Shown piece after piece: positions 1-8,976 of a stretch of DNA of 44,237 nt; the first letter of the stretch is position 1; each line of letters starts with the position of its first letter. The notes beneath the pieces are model-generated. The model had not been told where the DNA came from. It made no database searches and was given only the letters and a program-made list of their open reading frames with translations. Origin of the DNA: Psychromonas ossibalaenae ATCC BAA-1528 (GTDB lineage Bacteria > Pseudomonadota > Gammaproteobacteria > Enterobacterales > Psychromonadaceae); the NCBI RefSeq assembly GCF_000381745.1, contig NZ_KB907005.1:1-44237 (forward strand), given 5' to 3'. The translations under genes and the position numbers were made by a program.

Positions 1-253
1 CATAAGGCGTACCGTTTGGAAGGATAATATCAAGTTGATTAACCAGTTGGCGCATTGAGTACTTGCGAAATAATGCCATGCCAATAACAGCCCAAACCAT
101 TTGTTCCATAGGGAGCTTACGTTTTCTTATCGTAGCCACGCCAGTTTGAGATAGTGAATCAGTAACTAACTCAGGTGCTAATAGCTCGTTAAGGCCAGTA
201 AATTCAGTGAAGTGATTAAGTGATACCTGGGAAAGTGCTGTTGATAGTTGCAT
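1..253 (-). CDS. IS4-family transposase, N-terminal part (runs off window)
   Basis: Reading the minus strand from the ATG at 253 gives an open frame of 84 codons with no stop before the window edge. It starts MQLSTALSQVSLNHF and contains LPMEQMVWAVIGMALFRKYS, typical of the IS4 transposase N-terminal domain that precedes the DDE catalytic core. The catalytic part lies outside the window. The frame lies just inside an IS4-like terminal inverted repeat (320-337), which supports the call. It would encode a DDE transposase that moves its own element. Whether the element is intact cannot be judged from this end alone. Confidence 0.85.
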   Translation of the reverse strand, partial: MQLSTALSQVSLNHFTEFTGLNELLAPELVTDSLSQTGVATIRKRKLPMEQMVWAVIGMALFRKYSMRQLVNQLDIILPNGTPY

Positions 254-256
254 AAA

Positions 257-287
257 AAAATCCGATGTTTTGTGAACATCGGATTTT
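257..287. other. Perfect 13-bp hairpin in the IS4 leader
   Basis: Arms at 257-269 and 275-287 are perfectly complementary around the 5-nt loop TTGTG. The structure sits only 3 nt upstream of the transposase ATG (minus strand). IS elements often carry such a hairpin to stop outside transcription or occlude translation of the transposase. That role is inferred from family knowledge. The flanking A and T runs would also let it terminate transcription. Confidence 0.6.
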
Positions 288-319
288 GATCTTATTCAGT
301 TAAAAATCAATAGATTTTT

Positions 320-337
320 CTTAACTGATCGGCATTA
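320..337. repeat. IS4-type terminal inverted repeat
   Basis: The plus strand reads CTTAACTGATCGGCATTA, whose complement is the recognisable IS4-group tip. It marks the element boundary at 337. The 11-13 bp target duplication usual for this family would begin at 338, but it cannot be verified without the other end. Confidence 0.75.
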
Positions 338-379
338 CGCATTGAGCGCTGTTTTTATTTATATGCGCTTATCGAAAAG

Positions 380-1015
380 TTAAAACTTATATTCAACACC
401 TGCCATTAAATCTGTCTGTACGTAGACTTCGCCTTCTAGTTTTACCAGACACTGTCCCTCGCCGCAAAAAAGCGAATTGTTTGAATTAAGCACCGTACCA
501 TATATACGCAGATCACTGCGCAGCGCCCATTTGTCATTTAACTGATAACGAATGCCGCCGCTGATATTACCGGAAAGGGCTATTTCATTATCATATTTGC
601 TTTCATCCGGAGTTAGAAATGTGGCGCCGAGACCTAAGCCGACACTACTTGAAAAGGCACTGTCAGGTTTTGTAAATAAAGCCCTGCCGCCAAAATGCAG
701 ATAGGTGGTATTAAGTTCCGCTGAACTATTATTTTCACCCGACACTTGTATATCCTGGCTGGCGTTAGAAAACAACAGCTCACCTTCTTTATTTCTGCTG
801 TGGTGCCAGGTGAATGCTAATGTCTGCGCAAAATCGTCACTGGCCTTGACCGGCTCACCTGTTTGATTATCAGTAAGATCCGAACTTATCCGCCCTCCAA
901 GGTAGAGGCTGACTGCAATATAATCATCAATGGGATCCGCAGAACTGCTGAAAGTTATGCTCAGTAAGATTATCAGGGTAAGGAATTTTCTAATAATGCG
1001 AATCATTTCATCCAT
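380..1015 (-). CDS. Small outer-membrane beta-barrel protein
   Basis: This is a 211-residue protein with a signal peptide (hydrophobic stretch FLTLIILLSITFSSSADP, cleavage likely after SSA near residue 26). It continues with alternating amphipathic strands and ends MAGVEYKF, where the terminal Phe is the usual recognition signal for outer-membrane barrel insertion. Size and the glycine/aromatic pattern resemble OmpW- or OmpA-barrel-type eight-stranded proteins, but I cannot name the family. Two Cys near residues 184-189 could form an external disulfide. The start at 1015 has a weak GGA nine bases upstream, and the in-frame ATG at 1006 is an alternative. The gene stands alone, with an IS element directly downstream. 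Confidence 0.7.
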   Translation of the reverse strand: MDEMIRIIRKFLTLIILLSITFSSSADPIDDYIAVSLYLGGRISSDLTDNQTGEPVKASDDFAQTLAFTWHHSRNKEGELLFSNASQDIQVSGENNSSAELNTTYLHFGGRALFTKPDSAFSSSVGLGLGATFLTPDESKYDNEIALSGNISGGIRYQLNDKWALRSDLRIYGTVLNSNNSLFCGEGQCLVKLEGEVYVQTDLMAGVEYKF

Positions 1016-1338
1016 AGTTTCGTCCGTTCATTAATTAGTACAAGTAAAGAACTTAATTAAAACTTAAATTTATTATGACAGTTTAGATATAAAAAGTTAG
1101 CGACTTAGTTAACAATTTGATATTTGTTTTATTTTTGTCGCCGTTCGTATTTTGAAAATATGTTTATAGATACTAGTCCAGGTTTTGAACTATGAAGCAG
1201 CTGAACGATAAAAAAGTAGTGAAAACGATCAGTCATCGAGTAAAAAATTGTAGCACCAAAGTACTATGGGGAATTTACGGACGGGTTTTTATTAGAAGAT
1301 AGCAGAGCTGGATCATACTTTTAGGTAGAGTTTATTAA
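1016..1338. other. Intergenic region, no supported gene
   Basis: About 320 bases, A+T-rich, lie between the outer-membrane protein (transcribed leftwards) and the end of the DUF2062 gene. It presumably holds the promoter of the outer-membrane gene. I see no convincing -10/-35 pair. A 36-codon frame at 1192-1302 lacks a good ribosome site and was not called. Confidence 0.5.
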
Positions 1339-1357
1339 AATGCTGCTGAGCAGCATT
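1335..1357 (-). terminator. Terminator of the DUF2062 gene
   Basis: A perfect palindrome, AATGCTGCT-G-AGCAGCATT, lies at 1339-1357. On the minus strand it is followed by TTTTAATAAA. It sits 8 bp beyond the stop codon of the DUF2062 gene, the right place for its terminator. Confidence 0.55.
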
Positions 1358-1364
1358 GAATATT

Positions 1365-1874
1365 TTATTTTTTATTGCGGCCGAGCCACTTTCTGGCAAC
1401 ACTAAAACGCCAGAAAGCACGAAACAGCAAGTACCCTAATAGTGCACATGATAAGCCGAGAATAGAGCAGCCTAATAATAATGCGGGCGCAATGGTTTCA
1501 AGCATCTGAGCAAGCCACTCAAAGGACAGGTGAAAATGAAAATCAACTAACGGCTCCCCTAATAAAAAAGCGCCTAAACGGTAGGCCGCATAGAACAGCG
1601 GAGGCATGGTAATGGGGTTTGAAATCCACACTAAAGCGACAGATAAAGGCAGATTGACAGAAAAAACCATCGCTAGAACGGCGGCTAAGACCATCTGAAA
1701 CGGGATCGGCATCCAGGCGCAGAATAATCCGACTGCGACGGCACCGGCAGCACTGCGCCTATTTAAATGCCATAAATTGGGATTATGTAAAGCTTCGCCG
1801 AAATGCTTGAGGTGAGGGTGTGCTTTTAATGTTTCCGGTTTAGGAGAAAAACGCTGAATGAATTTTTTTGGCAT
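1365..1874 (-). CDS. DUF2062 family inner-membrane protein
   Basis: This 169-residue protein matches the DUF2062 pattern. It has a polar N-terminus with HPHLKHFGEALHNPNLWHLNRRS, then AVGLFCAWMPIPFQM, then WISNPITMPPLFYAAYRLG. There are about three hydrophobic segments (roughly residues 42-75, 85-105 and 128-152) and a basic tail. The function of the family is not established; in many gammaproteobacteria it neighbours comEC/rec2, as here. The start codon at 1874 lies only 29 bp from the divergent comEC start, so the comEC promoter must overlap the beginning of this gene. Confidence 0.85.
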   Translation of the reverse strand: MPKKFIQRFSPKPETLKAHPHLKHFGEALHNPNLWHLNRRSAAGAVAVGLFCAWMPIPFQMVLAAVLAMVFSVNLPLSVALVWISNPITMPPLFYAAYRLGAFLLGEPLVDFHFHLSFEWLAQMLETIAPALLLGCSILGLSCALLGYLLFRAFWRFSVARKWLGRNKK

Positions 1875-1879
1875 ATAAT
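1874..1879 (+). promoter_or_regulatory. Candidate -10 box for comEC
   Basis: A perfect TATAAT at 1874-1879 overlaps the DUF2062 start codon and lies 25 bp ahead of the comEC start. No good -35 is visible at the right distance, so the promoter would be weak or activator-dependent. This is an inference from sequence only. Confidence 0.35.
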
Positions 1880-1903
1880 TAAAATTTTATTTAGTGAGTT
1901 TGA

Positions 1904-4309
1904 ATGACAATGCGTACCGTTTTGTGGTTATCGATTGCTGTTTTTATTTCAAGCTTATTCTGGCCGCAGCTTCTGAATTATCAGGGCATTATTGTTTGTC
2001 TGGTTATTTTTTTACTGCTGCTAACCATCCGCAGTATTCGTATTTTAGCGGTTATTCCATTATCTGCCTTATATTTCACATTCTATGCAAATTTAACTTT
2101 AACTGGAAGCCTGCCTTATCCTGTAAATGATATTAATTTGCCTCTATCTAACTCATCTTCATTACAAGAAACAGTTGACGGGCAAGACCATAACATAGTT
2201 GTGCAGGTCAGTTCATTAATAAGCCCCCAAAACCAGGGCTATTTTAGGGCTAACTTAATTGAACTTGATGGAAATCACTTAAATTATTCGCCAAGATTAG
2301 AGATGCGCTGGTATAAACCGTCAGTGGAGGTGAATGCCGGGCAGAAACACCGCTTTAGAGTCTCGTTTAAGCCTGTTTACGGGCGTGCCAACCCAGGCGG
2401 TTTTGACCGTCAGAAATGGTCTTTTTCTGAACATATTGCTTATCAGGTGACTATCAAAGAGCACCTGCAGGAAATATCTTCGGATTTATCCTTTCGCGGA
2501 CGTTTTTATCAGAAAGTAAAACAGGTTAGCGAGCCGCTTACCCAGCAAGGCATTATTTTAGCACTCTCTTTTGCAGATAAGTCACTGATCACTATTGAGC
2601 AGAAAGCGCTAATCACAAAGCTTGGCATATCCCATCTGTTTGCTATCTCCGGCCTGCATATCGGCCTTTTATTCTCATTTGCTTACCTATTGGTACACTT
2701 TTTAGTAAATACTGCTTTACCAGGATCCTATCTGGGATGGATAAGCTGGCGCTTAGCGAGTGCGGGCGCATTGGGGGCCGCGCTGTTGTACGCTTATCTT
2801 GCTGGGTTCTCACTGCCGACGCAGCGTGCATTTCTGATGCTGTCATTTGCTGTGCTTATTTTATCCATGAAGCGTAAGTGTGCATTTTTTGATTTAATTG
2901 CCATGACCCTGTTTGTTATTTTATTATGGGATCCGCTAGCGGTACTGAGTTTAAGTCTGTGGTTGTCTTTTTCTGCCGTGTGCCTGATCGCTGCCGTTTT
3001 ATGGCGCTTCCCGAAAGCTGGAAACGGACCGTTTAAAAGTAAGCGAAACAAGCTGCTGGATAATACCCTCGGCTACCTGAAGCTGTTGTGTATGATTCAG
3101 TTAGGTTTAACTTTGCTGATGATGCCGATACAGTTGTTTAGTTTTTCTGCTTTCAGTGTTTTAACGCCGGTGATTAACCTTATCGCAGTCCCGCTTTTTT
3201 CACTGTTGATTATTCCACTGACTTTATTGGGGACGCTGTTTTCTCTTTTCTCTGAGCCGGCTGCACTGTGGTTGTTTTATTGTGCAGATCAACTGATTAC
3301 TTTTTTCTTTTTTATCTTTGGGCAGGGGGCTTCGGTATATCGGAGTTTTTCACTGCCGCAGTCAAATATGATTATCTTATTTGCTCTGCTGAGCATTGTT
3401 TTATCTATGCTTTATTTTCACGGAACGGTACAACGGCGGCTCAGCTTTGTTTGTGCGGTGTTAATGCTGAGTTTTGTTCTGCTTTATGAGTTGCGGACTG
3501 AGCGGAAAAATTCGATAAAATGGTTTGTTGAAGTTTTTGATGTCGGGCAGGGATTAGGCGTGCTGGTCAGGAGTGCAGGGCAGAGCTTATTGTATGACAG
3601 CGGCCCCCGTTACCCTTCTGGGTTTACAACGGCTTCCGTTGAAATTCAGCCTTATTTGAGTCTGTTAGGCATAAAGCACTTAGATTATTTTATTATCAGT
3701 CACAGTGATATTGACCATGCTGGTGGTTTTTCTGTTATTAATCGAGAGTTTAAACCTAAGCACATCCTGCTGGGTGAGCCGTTGTCTGAAAATGAACCGC
3801 TGCCGGGGAACAGTCGTCTCTGCCGGGCTGGACAAAAACGGCAGTTAGGCAGTCTGTCGATAGAAGTATTATCGCCGTTTCTAATCACTAAAAAGAATAA
3901 TAATAACTCCTGTGTACTGCGCATCACGGACGGCTTCAATTCGCTTCTGTTAACCGGTGATATTGAAAAGAAACAAGAACTGTTATTAGTCCGGAAATAC
4001 GGCGGCCGTTTGCAAAGTGATTTGTTACTGGCCCCGCATCACGGCAGTAAGCATTCCTCCAGTGAAACTTTTATCAAAGCGGTTGCCCCTCAACGGGTAA
4101 TTTATAGTGCCGGTTTTATGAATCATTGGGGATTTCCTGCACAAGAGGTAAAACTGCGCTATAAAAAACAAGGGGTAATGTCTGTAAACAGCGGTTTAAA
4201 TGGTTTTATTCGTTTTAATATAGAAAAACAGCACATTAACATGCAAACATATAGAGAAGATCTTGCCTCTTATTGGTATCATCATTCTTTGTCTCTCTCA
4301 ACATACTAA
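1904..4309 (+). CDS. comEC: ComEC/Rec2 family DNA internalization protein
   Basis: An 801-residue polytopic inner-membrane protein that forms the channel passing single-stranded DNA into the cytoplasm during natural transformation. Domains in order: N-terminal membrane anchor and DUF4131/OB-like region (about 1-170); the competence membrane domain with the hallmark GISHLFAISGLHIGL near 240-255 and many helices up to about 525; then a C-terminal metallo-beta-lactamase-like domain (about 530-790) with HSDIDH at 600-605, LLTGDIE near 685 and APHHGSKHS near 710. Full length suggests a working protein. ATG codons at 1904 and 1910 are both possible, with GTGAG at 1894-1898 as the ribosome site. The divergent DUF2062 gene and following msbA are the usual neighbours in this group. 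Confidence 0.93.
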   Translation: MTMRTVLWLSIAVFISSLFWPQLLNYQGIIVCLVIFLLLLTIRSIRILAVIPLSALYFTFYANLTLTGSLPYPVNDINLPLSNSSSLQETVDGQDHNIVVQVSSLISPQNQGYFRANLIELDGNHLNYSPRLEMRWYKPSVEVNAGQKHRFRVSFKPVYGRANPGGFDRQKWSFSEHIAYQVTIKEHLQEISSDLSFRGRFYQKVKQVSEPLTQQGIILALSFADKSLITIEQKALITKLGISHLFAISGLHIGLLFSFAYLLVHFLVNTALPGSYLGWISWRLASAGALGAALLYAYLAGFSLPTQRAFLMLSFAVLILSMKRKCAFFDLIAMTLFVILLWDPLAVLSLSLWLSFSAVCLIAAVLWRFPKAGNGPFKSKRNKLLDNTLGYLKLLCMIQLGLTLLMMPIQLFSFSAFSVLTPVINLIAVPLFSLLIIPLTLLGTLFSLFSEPAALWLFYCADQLITFFFFIFGQGASVYRSFSLPQSNMIILFALLSIVLSMLYFHGTVQRRLSFVCAVLMLSFVLLYELRTERKNSIKWFVEVFDVGQGLGVLVRSAGQSLLYDSGPRYPSGFTTASVEIQPYLSLLGIKHLDYFIISHSDIDHAGGFSVINREFKPKHILLGEPLSENEPLPGNSRLCRAGQKRQLGSLSIEVLSPFLITKKNNNNSCVLRITDGFNSLLLTGDIEKKQELLLVRKYGGRLQSDLLLAPHHGSKHSSSETFIKAVAPQRVIYSAGFMNHWGFPAQEVKLRYKKQGVMSVNSGLNGFIRFNIEKQHINMQTYREDLASYWYHHSLSLSTY

Positions 4310-4357
4310 ACAGCTGGGTGATTAAGTTGTTTAATTATTAAAATAATTGGTATTTCC

Positions 4358-6109
4358 ATGGAAAACAATGAACAAAGCAGCTGGCTGGTTTTTAAACGTT
4401 TAGTCGGTTATGTAAAAGAGTTTAAGTTAGGTTTATTCGGCGCCATTGTAGGCATGGTAGGTTATGCTGCTGTTGATACTGCTTTCGTATTTTCAATTCA
4501 ACCGCTAATCGATAAAGGTTTAACCGGCGAAGATCCGAGTATTTTAACTTTTATGCCTATTTTTGTGGTGTTGATTGTTGCAGCTCGCGGGGTTGCCGCT
4601 TTTTTAAGTTCCTACTGTATGGCCTGGGTAGGTAATCACATTGTGATGAAATTACAGCGTCAGCTGTTTAACCAGTTAATGGCGCTGCCGATCAGCTTTT
4701 TTGATAAAACCAATACCGGCGACCTGCTTTCTAAAATCACCTATGATGCAAGTCAGGTGTCTAATGCCGCCAGTAATGCGCTGGTAAAAATATTCCGCGA
4801 AGGCGCAACGGCGATCGGTTTTATTGCCATGATGTTTTACCTTAGCTGGCAGTTGTCATTGGTGTTTTTTGTTATTGGGCCGATTGTTGCAGTTGCTATC
4901 AGTATTGTCAGCAGACGTTTCCGTAAAATAGGTAAAGGTATACAGGATGCCATGGGGCTGGTGACAACCTCTTCTGAGCAGATGCTTAAAGGCCATAAAG
5001 AAGTATTAATGTTCGGCGGCCAGGATGTTGAGAAAGAGAGATTTGAGCATGTCAGCAATACGGTCCGCTCACAGAATATGAAAATGACCAGTGCTAACGC
5101 GATCAGCGTGCCGGTTATTCAGACTATTGCTTCATTTGCTCTGGCATTTGTTCTTTACCTGGCGACTTTCCCGGAAATTATGGATACGCTGACACCGGGT
5201 AAATTTACGGTTATTATTACTTATATGATGATGCTGATGAAACCCTTAAAAGCAGTGACCCAGGTCAACGCAGAGATCCAGCGTGGTATCGCCGCCAGCA
5301 ATAGTTTATTCAGTATTTTAGATATGACCATGGCGAAAGATGAGGGAACAAAAACCGTCAGTCGTGCACAAGGTGAGATAGAGTTAAAAGATATCGTATT
5401 TACTTATCCTGAAGCTGAAAAATCGGCTTTAAATAAAGTCAGCTTTAAGGTTGAGGCAGGACAAACCTTTGCTTTAGTCGGACGCTCGGGCAGCGGTAAG
5501 TCAACCATTGCTAATTTATTAACGCGTTTTTATGATATTGACAGCGGTGAAATAACCATGGACGGTGTGAATATTGAAGATTACACACTGGCCTCTCTGC
5601 GTAGCCAGGTTGCGATTGTTTCGCAGAATGTACATCTGTTTAACGATACCATTGCGAATAATATTGCTTATGCAAGTGAAGATAAATACAGCCGCAAAGA
5701 TATTATTAAGGCTGCGGAAACGGCGCATGCGATGGAATTTATTAAACGTTTTCCTGAAGGTTTAGACACGGTTATCGGTGAAAACGGTACTATGCTGTCC
5801 GGCGGGCAGCGTCAGCGCCTTGCTATTGCACGGGCCTTACTGCGTGATGCGCCGATTTTGATTTTAGATGAAGCAACATCAGCACTTGATACCGAATCTG
5901 AACGTCATATTCAGGCTGCTCTTGATGAGCTGCAGAAAAACCGAACTTCACTGGTGATTGCACACCGCCTTTCAACCATTGAACATGCAGATCAGATTCT
6001 GGTTATTGATGACGGTAAGGTTGTTGAACGTGGCACACATAATGAACTACTGGCTAAAGAAGCGATTTATCACAGTTTAAACAAATTACAAGCTTCAGGA
6101 GAGTTGTAG
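4358..6109 (+). CDS. msbA: Lipid A export ATP-binding/permease MsbA
   Basis: A 583-residue half-transporter ABC exporter (E. coli MsbA has 582). It flips core-lipid A from the inner to the outer leaflet of the inner membrane using ATP. The N-terminal six-helix transmembrane domain (about 1-320) is followed by the nucleotide-binding domain with Walker A GRSGSGKST at 375-383, signature LSGGQ at 480-484 and Walker B ILILDEATSALD starting near 500. The stop codon TAG overlaps the GTG start of lpxK by one base. It heads the msbA-lpxK-ycaR-kdsB operon, so lipid A export is co-transcribed with the last steps of lipid A and Kdo activation. Confidence 0.97.
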   Translation: MENNEQSSWLVFKRLVGYVKEFKLGLFGAIVGMVGYAAVDTAFVFSIQPLIDKGLTGEDPSILTFMPIFVVLIVAARGVAAFLSSYCMAWVGNHIVMKLQRQLFNQLMALPISFFDKTNTGDLLSKITYDASQVSNAASNALVKIFREGATAIGFIAMMFYLSWQLSLVFFVIGPIVAVAISIVSRRFRKIGKGIQDAMGLVTTSSEQMLKGHKEVLMFGGQDVEKERFEHVSNTVRSQNMKMTSANAISVPVIQTIASFALAFVLYLATFPEIMDTLTPGKFTVIITYMMMLMKPLKAVTQVNAEIQRGIAASNSLFSILDMTMAKDEGTKTVSRAQGEIELKDIVFTYPEAEKSALNKVSFKVEAGQTFALVGRSGSGKSTIANLLTRFYDIDSGEITMDGVNIEDYTLASLRSQVAIVSQNVHLFNDTIANNIAYASEDKYSRKDIIKAAETAHAMEFIKRFPEGLDTVIGENGTMLSGGQRQRLAIARALLRDAPILILDEATSALDTESERHIQAALDELQKNRTSLVIAHRLSTIEHADQILVIDDGKVVERGTHNELLAKEAIYHSLNKLQASGEL

Positions 6110-7074
6110 TGGGCTTCTGGTATCGTCCGTTAACCTGGTGGTGTTGGTTTTTATATCCGTTGTCACTGCTGTTTTTGTGGATAAGCCGCATGCGCCGTCT
6201 GTTATTTAAAGCCGGTGTTCTTAAGAGCTTCCGCAGTGAACTGCCGGTGATTGTGGTGGGCAATATTTCTGTCGGCGGCAACGGCAAAACACCTTTTGTT
6301 CTCTGGTTATGTGAATTTTTAATTGAACAGGGTTATAAACCCGGCGTTATCAGTCGTGGTTACGGCGGTAAAAGTAGTGCTTATCCGCTTCTGGTTGATG
6401 ATAACGTTAGTGGTAAAGAGGCCGGTGATGAGCCGCTGTTAATTTACAAACGACTCGGTATTCCTGTTGTGGTGGATCCGGTTCGTGCCGATGCGGCCGC
6501 ATACTTAGCGAAGCACTGCTCAGTTGATATCATTATTACCGATGACGGCCTGCAGCATTATGCGCTGCAGCGTGATATTGAAATTGTTATTGTTGATGGT
6601 GTCCGCCGTTACGGCAATAATCATTTAATTCCTATGGGACCGTTAAGAGAGACATTATCGCGCTTAGACAGTGTTGATTTTGTAATTAATAACGGCGAAC
6701 AGAAAAATGGTGAAATTACTATGCAGCTGCAGCCGGACACTTGTCTGCGTGTTGACGGCCAGTCGGGTCAATTAGATTTCGGCAGCAGAGTTAATGCCTG
6801 TGCCGCTATCGGTTATCCGCAGCGTTTTTTTAATACATTAACCCAGCAGCAGTTTGTTATTAACAACAGCGTCTCTTTTGCTGATCATCACGCTTTCAGC
6901 AGTGATGATTTTAAACAGTTCTCTGCACAGCTTCCGCTGCTGATGACAGAAAAAGACGCGGTTAAATGTAGTACTTTTGCTCAGCCTAACTGGTGGTATC
7001 TGCCGATAACAGCAGAGCTGCCGTCAGCTTTTAAAGATCAGTTGTTAAGTAAGATTAAGGAAAGAAAATGTTAG
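6109..7074 (+). CDS. lpxK: Tetraacyldisaccharide 4'-kinase LpxK
   Basis: A 321-residue inner-membrane kinase that phosphorylates the 4' position of the lipid A disaccharide to make lipid IVA. An N-terminal hydrophobic anchor (about 10-27) precedes the P-loop [12 protein letters not shown] at 51-62 and [20 protein letters not shown] near 140, both typical of LpxK. It begins with GTG at 6109, which shares a base with the msbA stop codon, and has AGGAGAG just upstream, so translation is coupled. Its end overlaps the start of the next gene by 7 bp. Length agrees with the family. Confidence 0.95.
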   Translation: MGFWYRPLTWWCWFLYPLSLLFLWISRMRRLLFKAGVLKSFRSELPVIVVGNISVGGNGKTPFVLWLCEFLIEQGYKPGVISRGYGGKSSAYPLLVDDNVSGKEAGDEPLLIYKRLGIPVVVDPVRADAAAYLAKHCSVDIIITDDGLQHYALQRDIEIVIVDGVRRYGNNHLIPMGPLRETLSRLDSVDFVINNGEQKNGEITMQLQPDTCLRVDGQSGQLDFGSRVNACAAIGYPQRFFNTLTQQQFVINNSVSFADHHAFSSDDFKQFSAQLPLLMTEKDAVKCSTFAQPNWWYLPITAELPSAFKDQLLSKIKERKC

Positions 7075-7250
7075 ACGTTAAATTGTTAGATATTATTGCC
7101 TGTCCAGTATGCAAAGGCAAACTCGGTTACAAAAAAGAAACCAATGAACTTATCTGTAAACCAGATCACCTTGCCTATCCGGTTGTTGACGGTATTCCGG
7201 CACTGCTGCAGGTTAGGGCGCGTATTATTACGGCTGACGAGGAAATCTAA
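7068..7250 (+). CDS. ycaR: Trm112-family small protein (YcaR-like)
   Basis: A 60-residue protein very like E. coli YcaR. It begins [19 protein letters not shown] with a CPVC knuckle (Cys12, Cys15) and a third Cys at 30, and continues [12 protein letters not shown]. The fold is the Trm112/UPF0434 type; bacterial members have no firmly proven role, although eukaryotic Trm112 activates methyltransferases. The ATG at 7068 overlaps the end of lpxK, and kdsB follows after two bases, the usual arrangement of this operon. Confidence 0.92.
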   Translation: MLDVKLLDIIACPVCKGKLGYKKETNELICKPDHLAYPVVDGIPALLQVRARIITADEEI

Positions 7251-7252
7251 CT

Positions 7253-8020
7253 ATGTCTTTTATCGTTGTTATTCCTGCTCGTTATCATTCAACTCGTTTA
7301 CCGGCAAAACCTCTGCTGGATATTCTTGGTAAAACCATGATTGAACGGGTTGCAGAGCAGGCATTAAAAAGTGGTGCCTCACGGGTGATTGTAGCAACTG
7401 ATGATCAGCGCATTAGTGATGTTTTAACGAATGTAGCGAATATTGAAGTATGTATGACTTCAGCTGATCATGAGTCGGGAACTGACCGTTTAGCGGAAGT
7501 CTGCCGACAATATCATTTTTCTGAAAATGAAATAATTGTCAATGTGCAGGGGGATGAGCCCTTGATTCCACCGGCGGTGATCAGCCAGGTGGCGGCTAAT
7601 CTGCATAATAATGACAATGCCAGTGTAGCAACACTCAGTGCGCCGATTACTGACTGTGCAGATGTTTTTAATACTAACGCTGTTAAAGTTGTTACCGACA
7701 AAAATAATATGGCGTTATACTTCAGCCGGGCAACGGTTCCATGGGATCGCGATAACTATACCGCTGAAAATCAGCAGCAGCAGTCTGTTGACCCAGGCAG
7801 TCTGCAGCGGCATATCGGTATTTATGCATATCGGGTTGATTTTCTTGCACAATATGCGCAGCTGTCCATTTCTCCATTAGAATCAATTGAAAAGCTTGAG
7901 CAATTACGCGTGTTATGGCACGGTTATAAAATTCATGTGCAGCAGGCCTGCGAAATACCGCCTGCCGGTATAGATACGCATGATGATCTGCTGCGTGTGA
8001 TTGACCACTTATCGAATTAG
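7253..8020 (+). CDS. kdsB: 3-deoxy-manno-octulosonate cytidylyltransferase KdsB
   Basis: A 255-residue cytosolic enzyme that joins Kdo to CMP, making the activated donor used by Kdo transferase on lipid IVA. The N-terminus [19 protein letters not shown] is the nucleotide-binding signature of the family; [18 protein letters not shown] and IGIYAYR segments follow in order, and the protein ends at the expected length (E. coli 248). GAGGAA about 8 bases before the ATG is a good ribosome site. It closes the classical operon, but the next gene starts only 8 bp later on the same strand, so transcription probably continues. Confidence 0.96.
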   Translation: MSFIVVIPARYHSTRLPAKPLLDILGKTMIERVAEQALKSGASRVIVATDDQRISDVLTNVANIEVCMTSADHESGTDRLAEVCRQYHFSENEIIVNVQGDEPLIPPAVISQVAANLHNNDNASVATLSAPITDCADVFNTNAVKVVTDKNNMALYFSRATVPWDRDNYTAENQQQQSVDPGSLQRHIGIYAYRVDFLAQYAQLSISPLESIEKLEQLRVLWHGYKIHVQQACEIPPAGIDTHDDLLRVIDHLSN

Positions 8021-8028
8021 GAAGAGTA

Positions 8029-8967
8029 ATGAAAATTAAAGTATTACTTATTTTTTGCCTGAGTTTCATGTTGGCTGCCTGTGGTGATGACCGGCAGGAT
8101 CGCATCGATGCGAATGTGAAAACAGCTGATTATCTACTGCAGAATTTAGGATCAAACCTCGACAGTAATTCTATACGTAATGCCATGATATTACGGGAAT
8201 ATGCAAAACTGCTCAGTGAAGAGAAACCGGAACTTAAATCCCTGCTGGGGCAGTTGAGCCGTGATGCGTCTAAAGACGGCCCTATGTTTCAGGGGCTGAT
8301 GCAGCGTTTAAAAACGGTTAAAGAGCAGCCTCAGGTAATCGGTGATATTGAAGCGCAGTTGTTTGAAACGGAAAATCTCATTGAAGCTTCTGATCCGGCT
8401 CTATTTAATGATGCGCTTTCTGATCCAATTAATGTTATTGCAGATATGTCCGATGGTAAACTGGCACGTGTTAATGCAATTAGCAGGCAGCAGAGTTTGA
8501 CGGCTAACGGCGCTGAAGATAATGGTGCCGGCAGTCAGTTAGTTGGTAATCCGGGTTACGGTCAATGGCAGACCAGCAGTACCGGTGCATCATTCTGGCA
8601 GTGGTACGGCATGTATGCGATGTTTTCTGCTTTGTCGCCCCGTCCTGTTTACTATGACCGCTGGTCGTCACGCCGTGACTATAGTTATTACAATGATTAT
8701 GGACGCAACCGTTATACCTCGCCGCAGCAGGTAAAAACACAGGATAATCTGGCTAAAAAAACTAAGAAACAGTTTGCCGGTAAAGGCGGCTTCAAAAGCC
8801 CCTATGCAAAATCAAAAACAGGTGCAAGCCGTATGTCTACTTCTAGTCGTCAGGCTCAAAAAGCAGCGCCTTTTTCTGGTAAATCAAGTTATTCAAAAAC
8901 AAAATCATCAAGCAGTTTCCGTAATAGTAAATCGACAACTTCACGCGGTATAAGCCGAGGAAAATAA
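8029..8967 (+). CDS. Unrecognised lipoprotein with basic Ser/Lys-rich tail
   Basis: A 312-residue protein. Its signal peptide ends in the lipobox LAAC, so Cys18 would be lipidated; the +2 residue is Gly and then Asp-Asp. Residues about 25-160 look helical and charged. Residues about 185-225 are rich in Trp/Tyr (FWQWYGMYAMF, YYDRWSSRRDYSYYNDY). The last about 80 residues are low-complexity Lys/Ser/Gly/Arg, strongly basic. I recognise no family. It lies 8 bp after kdsB and 9 bp before a DUF350 protein, followed by a membrane spermidine-synthase-like enzyme. That association suggests an envelope partner of those two, with the basic tail perhaps contacting LPS, nucleic acid or peptidoglycan. This is inference only. 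Confidence 0.7.
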   Translation: MKIKVLLIFCLSFMLAACGDDRQDRIDANVKTADYLLQNLGSNLDSNSIRNAMILREYAKLLSEEKPELKSLLGQLSRDASKDGPMFQGLMQRLKTVKEQPQVIGDIEAQLFETENLIEASDPALFNDALSDPINVIADMSDGKLARVNAISRQQSLTANGAEDNGAGSQLVGNPGYGQWQTSSTGASFWQWYGMYAMFSALSPRPVYYDRWSSRRDYSYYNDYGRNRYTSPQQVKTQDNLAKKTKKQFAGKGGFKSPYAKSKTGASRMSTSSRQAQKAAPFSGKSSYSKTKSSSSFRNSKSTTSRGISRGK

Positions 8968-8976
8968 GGTTTAAAT

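Larger units (their letters stand above)
1..337 (-). mobile_element. Left end of an IS4-family insertion sequence
   Basis: The segment combines the partial transposase (1-253), a hairpin in its leader (257-287) and a terminal sequence at 320-337 whose reverse complement is TAATGCCGATCAGTTAAG. From memory, this matches the tip of IS4-type elements. The element end is therefore placed at 337. The other end and the target-site duplication are outside the window. The tip lies 42 bp beyond the stop codon of the neighbouring porin-like gene (380-1015), so the insertion probably replaced that gene's natural 3' flank. Confidence 0.8.

Noticed and set aside
1192-1302. 36-codon plus-strand frame in the gap left of DUF2062
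   Set aside because: No ribosome site at proper distance, basic and low-information product; no flanking promoter or terminator of its own.
4837-5058. Minus-strand frame inside msbA (example of many antisense frames)
   Set aside because: Antisense shadow of a well-supported gene, without a start signal or recognisable product.
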